A stretch of 64,000 bases of DNA from CALDTK01 sp965215215 (GTDB lineage: Bacteria; Bacteroidota; Bacteroidia; Chitinophagales; Saprospiraceae), in contig OZ244043.1 in assembly GCA_965215215.1 (NCBI GenBank), positions 1,364,001-1,428,000 of the forward strand, in the 5' to 3' direction. Below, one piece after another: positions 1 through 8,855 of the stretch. The position numbers were made by a program, and so were the translations under genes. Within the stretch, counting starts at the first letter, position 1. The number at the start of each line of letters is the position of its first letter. The notes under the pieces are model-generated. The model was not told the origin of the DNA. It made no database searches and was given only the letters and a program-made list of their open reading frames with translations.

Positions 1-1588
1 CGGAGCGCCCCATTTCACGACCGCTGCCGATGGCAACGGCGACAACCTACCCGACACCCCGTGCAGCACCTGCGACTTCGACGGCGACGGATACGCCGAT
101 TACGCCGACCTCGACTCCGACAACGACGGCATCCCCGACTCTATAGAAGGCGGAGAGGATGCCGACGCCAACGGCGTTATCGCCGGCGACGACGCGAATA
201 GCGATGGCCTAATCGACGGCAATCTCGGACTCCAACCGCGCGACACCGACGGCGACGGACTCCGTGACGCAGTGGACCTCGACGCCGACGACGACGGCAT
301 CGTCGACAACACCGAGGCTTTCGGAACGGGAGCCTACACAGTCCCGAGCGGCACCTACGACGCCGACGGACTCGACACCGCCTACGACGGTGCCGCCGGT
401 GCCCACGGCGGGTCGACAACGATACCCGTAGACACCGACGGCGACGGACTCGCCGACTACGTCGACCTCGATTCGGACGACGACTCTAGCCCCGACGCGG
501 TCGAAGGACACGACACCAACGGCGACGATGTCGTCGACGGGAGCGATAGCTCGCCCGCTAACACCGGTGCTCCAACAGGTTTCGACGCCGACCGGGATGG
601 TATCGACGACGGTTACGACAACGACAACACCTCCCGCGCTGTGACCAACGCACCCGCAGCCGGAGCCGGCCTAACCCCGGCCAGCCACCCCGAGCGAGCA
701 GCCTCGCAAAACGAACGCGACTGGCGTCACGCCGACCTTAACGTGGAAGGCTTCGTATTCGAAGACGCCAACGGCGACGGCATCCGCGGCCCCCTCGAGC
801 GCGGCATCTCCGGTGCAACCGTGGCACTTCACCAAAACGGGACGCTGGTAACGAGCACCACTACCGACGGGCAGGGTGACTACATTTTCCTACGTCAACC
901 TGCCGGCACGGGCTACACCGTACTTTTCTCGAAGCCGGCTGGCTACGGCCCCGCAAGTCCGAAGGACGCGAGCTGGAGCGATGACAACGACTCGGACGCC
1001 GACGAGGCCACCGGAGAGACCGACCCTTTCAGCCTGGCTACCAACACAACGCTCGCCCCGACTTCGGCTGGGTACGGCGAGGCCGCACTACCGATTACGT
1101 TGACGGGCTTCCGGGCGGACGCCAAGGCTTGCGACGTAGTGATCAGCTGGTCGACCGCGGCCGAGTGGAATGCAAGTCACTTCACGGTGGAGGTTCGCAG
1201 CGACGTGAGCGGCTGGACGGAGCTAGCCCGTGAGGCGGCAAACAACCGCGCGAGCAGCTACTCGGTAGCGGACGCGCAGGCCGGGCGCACCTCTTACTAC
1301 CGGCTGAAGAGTGTAGACCTCGACGGAACGGTTATTACCTCCCGCGTAGTGACGGCGTCGACGAGTTGCGAGCTAGCACCAGCGGTCTACGCTTACCCGA
1401 ACCCTACCGGTGGGGAGCTTACGCTGGCCAACGTATCGAACGAGATCCGCACGGCACTGGCCGTAGACCTACTCGGTCGTGGCACGCAGCTATCGGTTAG
1501 CAACGGCCGCGTCGATTTGAGCGCGCTCAGCCCCGGTCGCTACGCCCTCCGCGTAGGCAGCGATGTGATTTCCGTACTCCGTCGCTAA
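1..1588 (+). CDS. T9SS-secreted surface protein with calcium-binding repeats (5' end outside window)
   Basis: The reading frame is already open at position 2, so the start lies upstream. The first ~210 visible residues are dense Asp/Gly/Asn repeats of the D-x-D-x-D-G type, as in thrombospondin type-3 calcium-binding repeats. An SdrD-B-like module follows (around positions 740-960, with the pattern GFVFEDANGDGIRG), then a beta-rich domain. The last ~70 residues are a type A T9SS sorting domain (YPNPTGGELTL ... GRYALRVGSDVISVLRR). The protein is therefore expected to cross the outer membrane through T9SS and stay on the surface or be released. Binding target unknown. Domain assignment is firm; function is not. 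Confidence 0.85.
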   Translation, partial: GAPHFTTAADGNGDNLPDTPCSTCDFDGDGYADYADLDSDNDGIPDSIEGGEDADANGVIAGDDANSDGLIDGNLGLQPRDTDGDGLRDAVDLDADDDGIVDNTEAFGTGAYTVPSGTYDADGLDTAYDGAAGAHGGSTTIPVDTDGDGLADYVDLDSDDDSSPDAVEGHDTNGDDVVDGSDSSPANTGAPTGFDADRDGIDDGYDNDNTSRAVTNAPAAGAGLTPASHPERAASQNERDWRHADLNVEGFVFEDANGDGIRGPLERGISGATVALHQNGTLVTSTTTDGQGDYIFLRQPAGTGYTVLFSKPAGYGPASPKDASWSDDNDSDADEATGETDPFSLATNTTLAPTSAGYGEAALPITLTGFRADAKACDVVISWSTAAEWNASHFTVEVRSDVSGWTELAREAANNRASSYSVADAQAGRTSYYRLKSVDLDGTVITSRVVTASTSCELAPAVYAYPNPTGGELTLANVSNEIRTALAVDLLGRGTQLSVSNGRVDLSALSPGRYALRVGSDVISVLRR

Positions 1589-1594
1589 CCCCCG

Positions 1595-2638
1595 CTAAAG
1601 CATGTACCCGGCCTCCCGGTAGATTGCCGCGAGCACCACTTGGCCCACATCGCCGAGGGTGCTCCGGTCGATGACCGGGAGGTCGTCGTCGTGGGTGTGC
1701 CAGTGCTCACCGAAGGCCAGCTCCCCCCCGAGCGGTCGGTAGATGATGTCGACGGTCGGGAAGCCGGCGATGGTGTTCACGAAGAAGTGGTCGTCGGTGG
1801 CGTAGCCGATGTTGTCGTTCACGAAGCGCTCCCCCTTGCCCATCCTTCGGGCCAGCGCCCAGATGCGCTGTTGCACGTCGCCGGCGAACTTCCTCGAGTA
1901 ACCCTCCTTGCCGAACACAGCTCCCTCGGCGCCGACCATGTCCAGCAGGATACCCCACTCGGGTCCGTAGCCCGCCGGTACGGGGTTGGCCGCCCAGGCC
2001 TGCGAGCCGAGGCCCCAGGTGTACATATCGGCCTCCGTTTCGCCCCCGGGCTTGCCGTAGTCCTCCAGGTCGAAGAATACGAGATCCACCCCCAGCTCCC
2101 CGGGTGGGTTAGCCCCGATGGCACGCCCCAGCTCGAGCAGCGTCGCCACCCCGGAAGCCCCGTCGTCGGCCCCCGGGATCGGTTCGTCTCTACGCGCCGG
2201 ATCGGCCAGCTTCGAATCCGCGAACGGCCGGGTGTCGTAGTGCGCGCTCACGAAGACCCGCCGCGTGGCCTCCGGGCTGAAGCTACCGACGATGTTGCGC
2301 CCCGTGGCGCGCTTGCCGTCGAAAAACTTGGCGGGGAACTCCTGGACCTCCACGGTGGCCCCGTAGCGCTCCAGCGCACGCCGGATGTACGCCACCGTCT
2401 GGGCGTGCGCCTCACTCCCCGGTACCCGCGGCCCGAAGGCGAGCTGTCGCTCCACCGCGGCGTAGGCGCTGTCGCCCGAGAAGGCCGGGACGGGGATCTG
2501 GACTTTGGTCGGCGCCGGTGCCGTAGCGGTAACGTCGGGAGCGTCGCGGGCGGGCGAATCACCGCGGCAGGCCAGCTGGAGGAGCAGCGCGCAGACCGAT
2601 AGTATAGAAGCCGATGTACGCGGGGTGAGAGTGGGCAT
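1595..2638 (-). CDS. M28-family metallopeptidase / glutaminyl-peptide cyclotransferase-like lipoprotein
   Basis: Zinc-peptidase fold of family M28, the branch containing bacterial glutaminyl cyclases. Visible ligand motifs in order: AHYDTRPFAD (His, Asp), GADDGASGVATLLELGR (bridging Asp), FFDLEDYGKPG (Glu-Asp), TDDHFF, and a C-terminal EHWHTHDDDL His. The frame opens earlier at 2704, but the ATG at 2636-2638 is preferred because it gives a compact signal peptide ending in LLLQLAC, a lipobox. Likely periplasmic-facing lipoprotein that hydrolyses peptides or cyclises N-terminal Gln; the sequence cannot separate the two. Divergent from the next gene with only 44 bp between the starts. Confidence 0.85.
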   Translation of the reverse strand: MPTLTPRTSASILSVCALLLQLACRGDSPARDAPDVTATAPAPTKVQIPVPAFSGDSAYAAVERQLAFGPRVPGSEAHAQTVAYIRRALERYGATVEVQEFPAKFFDGKRATGRNIVGSFSPEATRRVFVSAHYDTRPFADSKLADPARRDEPIPGADDGASGVATLLELGRAIGANPPGELGVDLVFFDLEDYGKPGGETEADMYTWGLGSQAWAANPVPAGYGPEWGILLDMVGAEGAVFGKEGYSRKFAGDVQQRIWALARRMGKGERFVNDNIGYATDDHFFVNTIAGFPTVDIIYRPLGGELAFGEHWHTHDDDLPVIDRSTLGDVGQVVLAAIYREAGYML

Positions 2639-2682
2639 AAGGAGCGTTGTTGCTGCATCGTAAACGCGACTCGTGGCGTTTG

Positions 2683-3237
2683 ATGGCCGTGCGAAGGAAA
2701 TCACTGACGCTTATAGTGCTGCTCTTCTGCTCGGTCGGGTGCTGTTTTGCGCAAGCGACCGAACGGGAGCTCCCCCAACGCGCCCGGGCCATGCAATTGG
2801 GGCTGGCGCTACCGAGCATCGACGACGTCAGATTCGACACCGCCGCGGTGGGCGAAGGGCAGGGGGCCTACGACATGCGCTGGCGCGAGCGGCACGGTAG
2901 GTTCGAGCTGCGCTTTCGGATGGTGCCGGACTCCGCGCTCGGCCGGGCGACGCCAAACGTAGTGTCGGGCTCGCTGGCTACCCACCTGGCCCGAAATACG
3001 GAAGAGGACATCGTCGGCCGCTTTCGCCCGGGTACCGAAGACCTGGATAGGCTAGGCGCCGATTGGGCCTACTTCTGGGACTACGTACCGAAGCGAGACT
3101 GGGCGAACGGCTACGCCCACTGCTACCAGGTAAGCTACTTCCGGGAGGGGCTGGGCCTGGTGCACGGGTGGTTGCTCTACGACGCGACCGAGCTCCGCGA
3201 AAGTCCGTGGGTCTACGCACTTCCATTCTCGGAGTAA
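2683..3237 (+). CDS. Exported hypothetical protein
   Basis: About 184 residues beginning with a signal peptide (MAVRRKSLTLIVLLF ... CCFAQ). The frame is open back to a TTG at 2647; the ATG at 2683 is chosen because the signal peptide starts there. The rest is a soluble domain rich in Trp, Tyr and Arg with no motif I recognise. It precedes the APS reductase gene by 22 bp on the same strand, so co-transcription is possible, but nothing in the sequence links it to sulfur metabolism. A copy of the dispersed GTTTT/GNAA motif (2744-2756) lies inside the signal-peptide coding region, at CCFAQ. Confidence 0.7.
   Translation: MAVRRKSLTLIVLLFCSVGCCFAQATERELPQRARAMQLGLALPSIDDVRFDTAAVGEGQGAYDMRWRERHGRFELRFRMVPDSALGRATPNVVSGSLATHLARNTEEDIVGRFRPGTEDLDRLGADWAYFWDYVPKRDWANGYAHCYQVSYFREGLGLVHGWLLYDATELRESPWVYALPFSE
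2744..2756 (+). repeat. Dispersed GTTTT + GNAA mini-hairpin motif (family entry)
   Basis: GTTTT followed by a 2-4 bp stem closing a GNAA tetraloop. Plus-strand copies: 2744-2756, 5406-5419, 10111-10125, 11157-11169, 18216-18228, 19647-19661, 24811-24824, 26961-26975, 27554-27568, 35111-35124, 35731-35745, 46565-46581, 57573-57586, 62993-63007. Minus-strand copies: 12378-12392, 21571-21585, 26675-26688, 35148-35161, 39308-39322, 40159-40172, 41486-41498. Stem bases change in a paired way: GCC/GGC, GGC/GCC, CGC/GCG, CCC/GGG, AGC/GC, TAGC/GCTA. Loop position 2 is any base. Near matches: 4004-4015 (ATTTA instead of GTTTT), 19193-19212, 39210-39225 (5-base loop), 45502-45516 (GCCA loop), 47634-47647. 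Function unknown. Confidence 0.8.
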
Positions 3238-3259
3238 ATTCATCGCTCATTTTATCCAT

Positions 3260-3994
3260 ATGTCCACGATCACAAGCACTCCACTCGACCCGCCCTACGT
3301 ATCCATCGACGGCGAGCTGCAGGCACCGCCGGTCGGCGTAAAGTGGTTGAACGACCGGTTCCGCGAGCTCAAACCGCAGGAGCGGATCCGACTCTTCTTC
3401 AAGTCGCCCGTGCTCACGAGCCCGCGCGTACTCGTGACCAGTAGCTTCGGCACCACCGCCGCCCTGCTGTTGCACATGCTCAGGCAGGCGGAAGTCGACT
3501 ACCCGATTTATTTCCTGAACACCTCCTTTCACTTCCTCGAGACGCTCGGCTACCGCGAGACGCTCACGCAGTTGTTGAGCCTCGACGTGCGCGAGCTCCG
3601 CGCCGCACCGCCGGACTTGCGTTACACCCTCGAGACCGGACTCTGGGCCGCCAATCCGGAGCGGTGCTGCAACATTAACAAGGTCCGCCCGCTCGACCGG
3701 GTCAAATCACGCGCCGACATCTGGGTGTCCGGTCTCATGAACTGGCAGAGCTCCACGCGCAAAGACCTGGAGGTGTTCGAGTGGAAGGACGGTACGCTGA
3801 AATTCTACCCGCTCGTCGACCTGCCCGAGGCAGAGGCGGAGACGTACTACGGGCAGCACGGCCTACCCCGCCACCCGCTCTCCGAACGGGGCTACGCCTC
3901 GGTGGGCTGCTCGCACTGCACGCAGCCCGGCGACGGTAGGGACGGACGTTGGGCGGGTAGCCAGAAGACGGAGTGCGGACTGCACGGACGCTAG
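3260..3994 (+). CDS. cysH: Phosphoadenylyl/adenylyl-sulfate reductase
   Basis: Assimilatory sulfate reduction: thiol-dependent reduction of APS or PAPS to sulfite in the cytoplasm. Nucleotide-binding PP-loop-like motif SSFGTT at residues 61-66. Two cysteine pairs typical of the [4Fe-4S] APS-reductase branch: Cys136-Cys137 and CSHC at 217-220. The C-terminal ECGLH active-site Cys motif is at 238-242. Length 244 matches the family. The Cys pairs argue for APS rather than PAPS as substrate (inference). No other sulfur genes are visible nearby, so it is not part of a clear cys operon here. Confidence 0.93.
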   Translation: MSTITSTPLDPPYVSIDGELQAPPVGVKWLNDRFRELKPQERIRLFFKSPVLTSPRVLVTSSFGTTAALLLHMLRQAEVDYPIYFLNTSFHFLETLGYRETLTQLLSLDVRELRAAPPDLRYTLETGLWAANPERCCNINKVRPLDRVKSRADIWVSGLMNWQSSTRKDLEVFEWKDGTLKFYPLVDLPEAEAETYYGQHGLPRHPLSERGYASVGCSHCTQPGDGRDGRWAGSQKTECGLHGR

Positions 3995-4010
3995 CTCGGG
4001 TTCGCTTCCG

Positions 4011-5387
4011 CTAAATCTCGACCCGCACGGTAGTGCCCTCGTCGACGGCACTCTCGATACTGACCTCCGCCCCCGGCGCGCTCTCGATTATTCGCATAAC
4101 GAGGGCGAGTCCCAACCCTGAGCCCGGGTAAACCTCCCGGGGGTGTAAGCGCTTGAACAGGCCGAAGACTTGTTTGGTGTATTCGGGCGCGATACCGATA
4201 CCGTTGTCGCTGATCTGAATAACGGCACGCCCGGTCTCCGGGCACCGCATCCCGTGGCAAACGATCCGGCGGGCCTGGGAGCCGTCGTGGAAGGTGAGCG
4301 CGTTGGCGAGTAACTCCGCGAAGAGCACCCGTGCCTGACTGGCGGGAAGTTGTACGTGTAGATCGGGCTCGATAACCGCCTCAATTTCTGCGTCGGGGAA
4401 CTTACCGTTGTGTTTGGCGGTGATGACGGCCGCTTCCCAGAGTTGGGATACGCTTAGCGCGCTAGCGGCCTCGGTTTGGCGCCCCATCCGACTGTAGAGC
4501 AGCAGCTTCTCCAGTACGGCGTGCATTGCGTTGGCGCTATTGACGATGAAGCCGAAGTCCTCCGCCAGACGAGCGTCTCCGGCCAGGGACTGCGGTAGCC
4601 GGCGCTGGGTTACCTCGACGAAAGAGCGGATGGTGCGAACGGGCTCCTTGAGGTCGTGGCTGGCGGCATAAGCAAACTGTTCGAGCTGCTCGCGGGCGGC
4701 GGCAACCCTGTTTTGCGTGAGGGTCTCCTCCGTGAGCGAGCGCTCGATTTTAGCCTGCACCTGCTGGAGGGCACGCTGGCGCTCCTCGCGAACCTGCGTG
4801 TGGGTACGGAGCTGATCTACGTTTTTAGCTAGACGGACCGTGTGCCGCTGGACTTCGAACAGCAGGTTGCGATTGAATTCCCCGTGTACGCCGAGGAGGG
4901 CGGCGGAGAGTCCGGTAGCCAGAATGATGTGCACTACGACGTACTGTCGGTAGATCTCCTGCGCGGGAAAGATCGAAGATATTGGCTCGTGGCCCACGAC
5001 GGCGAGGAAGAATATAACCGCCGTCCAGGTGAGGAAGACGGATCTGTAGATCGGCTTATCCTCCACGTAGAGCGTGTGGATCAAACAGACGACGGCCATG
5101 GTCGCGAGCCCGAAGTGCGGAGAATCGACGACCAGGGCTTGCATCAGGCCGAGCCCCACGATGGTCATGCCCCGGTTGATGAACTTGTAGTTCGAGGTGC
5201 GCACGCTAAGTCCGGCCCCCCCCCCAATCAGGGAGAAAAACGCCGTGAGCGCCAGGACGATGAGCGGTTCGCCCAAAATCGCGCTCGGTACGATGAACAC
5301 GATGCCAGCCCCGGCGAGCAGGAAGCAGGTTGCCCGGGTCCCGCGTACGCGCTGAACGTCCAGATCGAGTTCGGGACCGTACCTCAT
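4011..5387 (-). CDS. Membrane sensor histidine kinase (second gene of pair 1)
   Basis: About five N-terminal transmembrane segments (residues 20-170), then a coiled coil (170-235), a HisKA domain with phospho-acceptor His244 in the phytochrome-like motif SHDLKEPVRTI, and a HATPase_c domain (N box ELLANALTF, G1 ISDNGIGI, G2 GSGLGLAL). No receiver, PAS or HAMP domain. Its ATG overlaps the stop of the upstream kinase gene by 4 bp (ATGA), so translation is probably coupled and the two kinases may act as a hetero-oligomer. The stop codon sits in a variant of the dispersed mini-hairpin motif. Closest relative in the window is the gene at 9722-11146. Signal sensed unknown. Confidence 0.9.
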   Translation of the reverse strand: MRYGPELDLDVQRVRGTRATCFLLAGAGIVFIVPSAILGEPLIVLALTAFFSLIGGGAGLSVRTSNYKFINRGMTIVGLGLMQALVVDSPHFGLATMAVVCLIHTLYVEDKPIYRSVFLTWTAVIFFLAVVGHEPISSIFPAQEIYRQYVVVHIILATGLSAALLGVHGEFNRNLLFEVQRHTVRLAKNVDQLRTHTQVREERQRALQQVQAKIERSLTEETLTQNRVAAAREQLEQFAYAASHDLKEPVRTIRSFVEVTQRRLPQSLAGDARLAEDFGFIVNSANAMHAVLEKLLLYSRMGRQTEAASALSVSQLWEAAVITAKHNGKFPDAEIEAVIEPDLHVQLPASQARVLFAELLANALTFHDGSQARRIVCHGMRCPETGRAVIQISDNGIGIAPEYTKQVFGLFKRLHPREVYPGSGLGLALVMRIIESAPGAEVSIESAVDEGTTVRVEI

Positions 5388-6829
5388 GCCGAATGCGTGT
5401 TACTCGTTTTAGCGAAAGCGGAGGGCACGTGCTCACCGCGGAACTCCCGCGGGAACCCCACCACGATCGACCGGGGGAGCGCTAGGGTAAACGTGGTCCC
5501 TTCGGTGGGGACGCTCGCGGCGGTGAGCGTGGCACCGTGGGCGATGGCGATGCGGCGGCAGAGCGCGAGGCCCACTCCCGTGCCCTCGTAGGCCTCCTCC
5601 TGTCCGTGAGCCCGGTTGAACAGACCGAAAATGTGTTCGACCTGATTGCTCGGAATGCCTATGCCGTTATCGGAAAAATCGATGTGGTAGTAATCGCCCC
5701 CACGGGGGTTAGTCAATTCGCGGCAACTCACCGCTACCCGCGGCGGCACTCCCGGCCGGGCAAACTTGATGGCGTTGGCGAGTAGGTTCTGACAGAGCTG
5801 CGTGAGCTGGGTCTCGTACGCCCGTACCCGCGGCAGCGTGCCGACGGTGACGCGCGCGCCGGTGCGCTGCAGGAGATCGTGCAGATCGCGGAGCACGTTT
5901 TCGAGGACCTGACCGAACTCGAGCTCGACGAGCTGCTCGTCCTCGCCCGAGGTGTAGCCCCTGAGATCGTCGAGCATGCGGACCATCCGCCGCCCGCCGT
6001 CCTCGGCGAAGTCGAGGTACTCCGCCGCCGCGGCTGCTTCGGGCGTGCTTTCGAGCCGGCGGCGGATGAGCTGGTTGAAGCTAACGATGCTTCGGAGTGG
6101 CTCGCGCAGGTCGTGATGGATCGCGCGCACGAGTTCCTCCCCGTCGCTGTGGCGTGCCTTGAGCTTGGCGGTAACCAACGTCTGCCGTTCGAGCTGTACG
6201 GCGAGGCGCAAGTTGGCCTCGCTCTCCGCGGCGTTCGCTTCGTCCAGCTCGAGCTTGAGTTGGGCCAACGCCTGTCGCTCTTCGTGGAGCTGGAGCTCCA
6301 GGCCCATCAATTCGTCCTCTTTCTCCTTGCTGCGATTCCGCGAGTTCCGAACCTCGGCGGTCGCGATGAGGAGGACCAGCGAGAGCACCGAAACGAAGGT
6401 GGCGAACTCCGGGACCACCGAGCAAAGCCCGGTCGGGATCCCGGAGCTCGGTAAGAAGTACACCGTCAGTGACCCAAACAGAAACATCACGGCCCCGTAA
6501 GCGCGCGAAGTGGTGTAACGGCTGCAACCGGCCATGTAGGGTAACAACAGGCACGCCGCGGCGGGGCCGGGGGGAAGCACGATTTGCGCGAGCAACAGGG
6601 TGCCGTAGTTGAGCCCCCCGCTGAGGTACGGGTAACTATCCGACCCCAGGCGTAAGCTGAGGAATGCGAAGACGGGCAGGGTCAGCAGTACGCTGGAAAA
6701 GACGGCGCACTGAAGCCAATCCCCGTAGGCGGCCCCTAAGCCGGTCAGCAGAACGGCGAACACGGCCGTCAGCAAGACCTGAGACCAAACCTTGCGAGCG
6801 TAGGAGATGGGAGCCAGTAATGGGGGCAT
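5384..6829 (-). CDS. Membrane sensor histidine kinase (first gene of pair 1)
   Basis: About six transmembrane helices (residues 15-157), a coiled coil (165-230), a HisKA domain with phospho-acceptor His near 239 in HHDLREPLRSI, and a HATPase_c domain (N box QNLLANAIKF, G1 FSDNGIGI, G2 GTGVGLAL). No output or receiver domain. Paralogue of the gene at 11140-12579: the same membrane layout, His motif and FGLFNRAH segment. It heads a two-gene unit with the kinase at 4011-5387. A GTTTT/GNAA motif copy (5406-5419) is encoded within its last dozen codons. Confidence 0.9.
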   Translation of the reverse strand: MPPLLAPISYARKVWSQVLLTAVFAVLLTGLGAAYGDWLQCAVFSSVLLTLPVFAFLSLRLGSDSYPYLSGGLNYGTLLLAQIVLPPGPAAACLLLPYMAGCSRYTTSRAYGAVMFLFGSLTVYFLPSSGIPTGLCSVVPEFATFVSVLSLVLLIATAEVRNSRNRSKEKEDELMGLELQLHEERQALAQLKLELDEANAAESEANLRLAVQLERQTLVTAKLKARHSDGEELVRAIHHDLREPLRSIVSFNQLIRRRLESTPEAAAAAEYLDFAEDGGRRMVRMLDDLRGYTSGEDEQLVELEFGQVLENVLRDLHDLLQRTGARVTVGTLPRVRAYETQLTQLCQNLLANAIKFARPGVPPRVAVSCRELTNPRGGDYYHIDFSDNGIGIPSNQVEHIFGLFNRAHGQEEAYEGTGVGLALCRRIAIAHGATLTAASVPTEGTTFTLALPRSIVVGFPREFRGEHVPSAFAKTSNTHSA

Positions 6830-6877
6830 AGCCCCTACCTACTGGCGATAAGTATGCCGGGATGGCGCGGACTTAGA

Positions 6878-8368
6878 TTATAAATTGGAAGTTCTTCCTT
6901 TCTCTCCGGGTAAACGGGTTTGGGTGTACTCCTCGGGGTCCGTCGCTTGCCCCTCCTTGTACGCGTACCGATCTCGCTGCTCCGTCGCTCCGGGCTGCGT
7001 CTGGGTGAGGCTCGATCGTGGGTTCGCACCGCGTGGACGAGGGGGGTAATTCGAATCGTACTGCTCGGAGCCATCCTCGGCGCTAGCGCCGAGGGGGTAG
7101 GAGGCCGCCCTGCCGTCGGTACTGGCGAAGGCAGCGCCCGGGGGGTAGGTCGAGTCGGCGGTACTAGCCTTAGCGTCGCGTGGATTTGCGGCTGCGGGGG
7201 TTCGGGAATCGTCCTCCGGGTACACCGTGTGGTCGATGTAGCGCGGTTGGCCCGCCTTAGCGTTCCCGCTCCGGCTTCGGAAGATATCGTCTTTCGTTGC
7301 CCTTGAATCCGAATCGGGACTACGGCGTTGGCCGTAGCGTCCACCGCCCCGCCCGTCGTCCGAATCGTCGGATAGCAGGAGCAACGCGGCCGTACTCGCC
7401 GCGGCCGCTCCGGCCACCAGGGCCGCTCCGGCCCACTTGTGCATAACGGCCCACAGAGCGGGGCTCGCCGAACGGGCCTGCGCCTGGAATCCCCCCTTGT
7501 AGCCGTGGTCACCGGGCACCGGTTCGAAGAGGTAATCGGGTGCATTCGGATCGGCGGGATCGTCCGTTTGTTGTCCGGCGTACCCGGTGCTCGCTAAAAC
7601 GTTGTCCACCACGCCGGGCAGGAGCTTGTTGCCCCAGATGGTCTGGAAAGCCGGTAAGCCGACGTAAACTTCGCGCTCATCGCTGTCGGCCGCGTAAACG
7701 ATCGCGCGGGCGGCTACCTCCGGTTCGTACATCGCGCCCATGGGCCTGGCCTTGTTCGGCATCTTGTTTCGGGTGAGCGAGAATTGCGTCGTGTTGATCC
7801 CCGGCAGCTGCACCATCGTAGTGGAGATGTCGGAGCCCTCGTGCAGTAACTCCGTACGTAGGGATTCGAAGAACCCAAGGGTAGCGTGTTTGGCCCCGCA
7901 GTAAGCCGTCTGGAGGGGGATGCCGCGGTAGGCTAGGGCCGAGCCGACGAACACGATCTTACCGTAGTTGCGCGGCCGCATGTGGCGGAGCGCGACCATG
8001 GTACCGTACACTTGGCCGTGGTAGGTAACGTCCGTCACGCGGCGGAACTCCTCCACGCTCACCTCCTTGAGTGGGGCGAGGAAGCTCGTCATGGCGTTGT
8101 TGACCCAGACGTCTATAGGTCCGAATCGCTCCTCCGCCTCCCTTGCGAGTCGTTCTAAATCTTCCGGATTAACCACGTCTCCGACCACGGTGATCGCCTT
8201 GCCACCGAGCGCTTCGACCTCGCGCTTGGCGCCGTTGAGGGCGTCGATGTTGCGCGCGAACAGGGCGATGCGCGCGCCGCGCTTAGCGAACTCGTGCGCC
8301 GTGGCACGCCCGATTCCGGCACTGGAACCGGTGATGACGATGGTTTGGGGATTGTACTTAGTGGACAT
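6878..8368 (-). CDS. SDR-family oxidoreductase with membrane anchor and low-complexity tail
   Basis: Classical short-chain dehydrogenase for residues 1-245: cofactor motif TGSSAGIG (13-20), NNA (90-92), catalytic Ser143, Tyr156 and Lys160 (YCGAKHA). The substrate cannot be told. Unusually, the enzyme is followed by a helix (about 312-332, rich in Ala and Leu) and a ~165-residue hydrophilic tail rich in Ser, Asp, Arg, Tyr and Pro. This suggests tethering to the inner membrane with a disordered tail. The family is usually about 250-330 residues long. Divergent from the ArsR-like regulator at 8490. Confidence 0.88.
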   Translation of the reverse strand: MSTKYNPQTIVITGSSAGIGRATAHEFAKRGARIALFARNIDALNGAKREVEALGGKAITVVGDVVNPEDLERLAREAEERFGPIDVWVNNAMTSFLAPLKEVSVEEFRRVTDVTYHGQVYGTMVALRHMRPRNYGKIVFVGSALAYRGIPLQTAYCGAKHATLGFFESLRTELLHEGSDISTTMVQLPGINTTQFSLTRNKMPNKARPMGAMYEPEVAARAIVYAADSDEREVYVGLPAFQTIWGNKLLPGVVDNVLASTGYAGQQTDDPADPNAPDYLFEPVPGDHGYKGGFQAQARSASPALWAVMHKWAGAALVAGAAAASTAALLLLSDDSDDGRGGGRYGQRRSPDSDSRATKDDIFRSRSGNAKAGQPRYIDHTVYPEDDSRTPAAANPRDAKASTADSTYPPGAAFASTDGRAASYPLGASAEDGSEQYDSNYPPRPRGANPRSSLTQTQPGATEQRDRYAYKEGQATDPEEYTQTRLPGEKGRTSNL

Positions 8369-8489
8369 GCTCGAGGAGGTTACGCGGTAGATGTTACTTG
8401 TGCGTTAGACGCATAAATTTTAACCGGAGCTACGGCGCACATGTTGACAACACAGTTTGTTTTATATTCGCGGTCAGAATCGAAACACT
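8369..8489. promoter_or_regulatory. Divergent intergenic region between SDR and ArsR-like gene
   Basis: AT-rich 121-bp gap between divergent starts in an otherwise GC-rich neighbourhood. It holds TTGACA at 8444-8449 and a TATATT-like element at 8463-8468, spaced more tightly (13 bp) than a standard promoter. The regulator may bind here, but no clear operator palindrome is seen. Confidence 0.3.
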
Positions 8490-8816
8490 GTGCACACACT
8501 AGCCCCGACCTTTCCTACGGCCCTGAGGCCGGCTGATGCACTGCGTGCGCTCAGCAACCCGCAGCGCCTCCGCGTGCTCAACTACCTGCGCGAGCACGGT
8601 CCGGCTACGCTCACCGACTTGGGTGAGCGGCTCAACTTACCGGAGCTGCGTCTGCGTCACCACGTGAACGAGCTAATCGGCATCGGGCTGGTTCGCCTCA
8701 AACCGGGCGGGGGCGGGAGTGTAGTCTCGTACAGCGCCGTCGGTTGGGCGAGGCTGCGCCGTAAACTCGAGCTCGGGATCACGGACATGTCTTCCGGGCT
8801 CACCGTGGTGAGCTAG
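8490..8816 (+). CDS. ArsR-like winged-helix regulator
   Basis: About 108 residues from a GTG start (the frame is open from a TTG at 8457, which would overlap the likely promoter). The core is an ArsR-type winged helix: ALSNPQRLRVLNYLREHG, a recognition helix region TLTDLGERLNLPELRLRHHV, and a Gly-rich wing (LKPGGGGSVVSYS). No metal-binding Cys pair of the classical arsenic sensors is present, so the ligand is unknown. It is divergent to the SDR gene and 39 bp before a lipoprotein gene, either of which could be its target. Confidence 0.75.
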   Translation: MHTLAPTFPTALRPADALRALSNPQRLRVLNYLREHGPATLTDLGERLNLPELRLRHHVNELIGIGLVRLKPGGGGSVVSYSAVGWARLRRKLELGITDMSSGLTVVS

Positions 8817-8855
8817 CGCTCGGTGCAGATGCGCCGTGCCGGCTTAAATTTCGGC

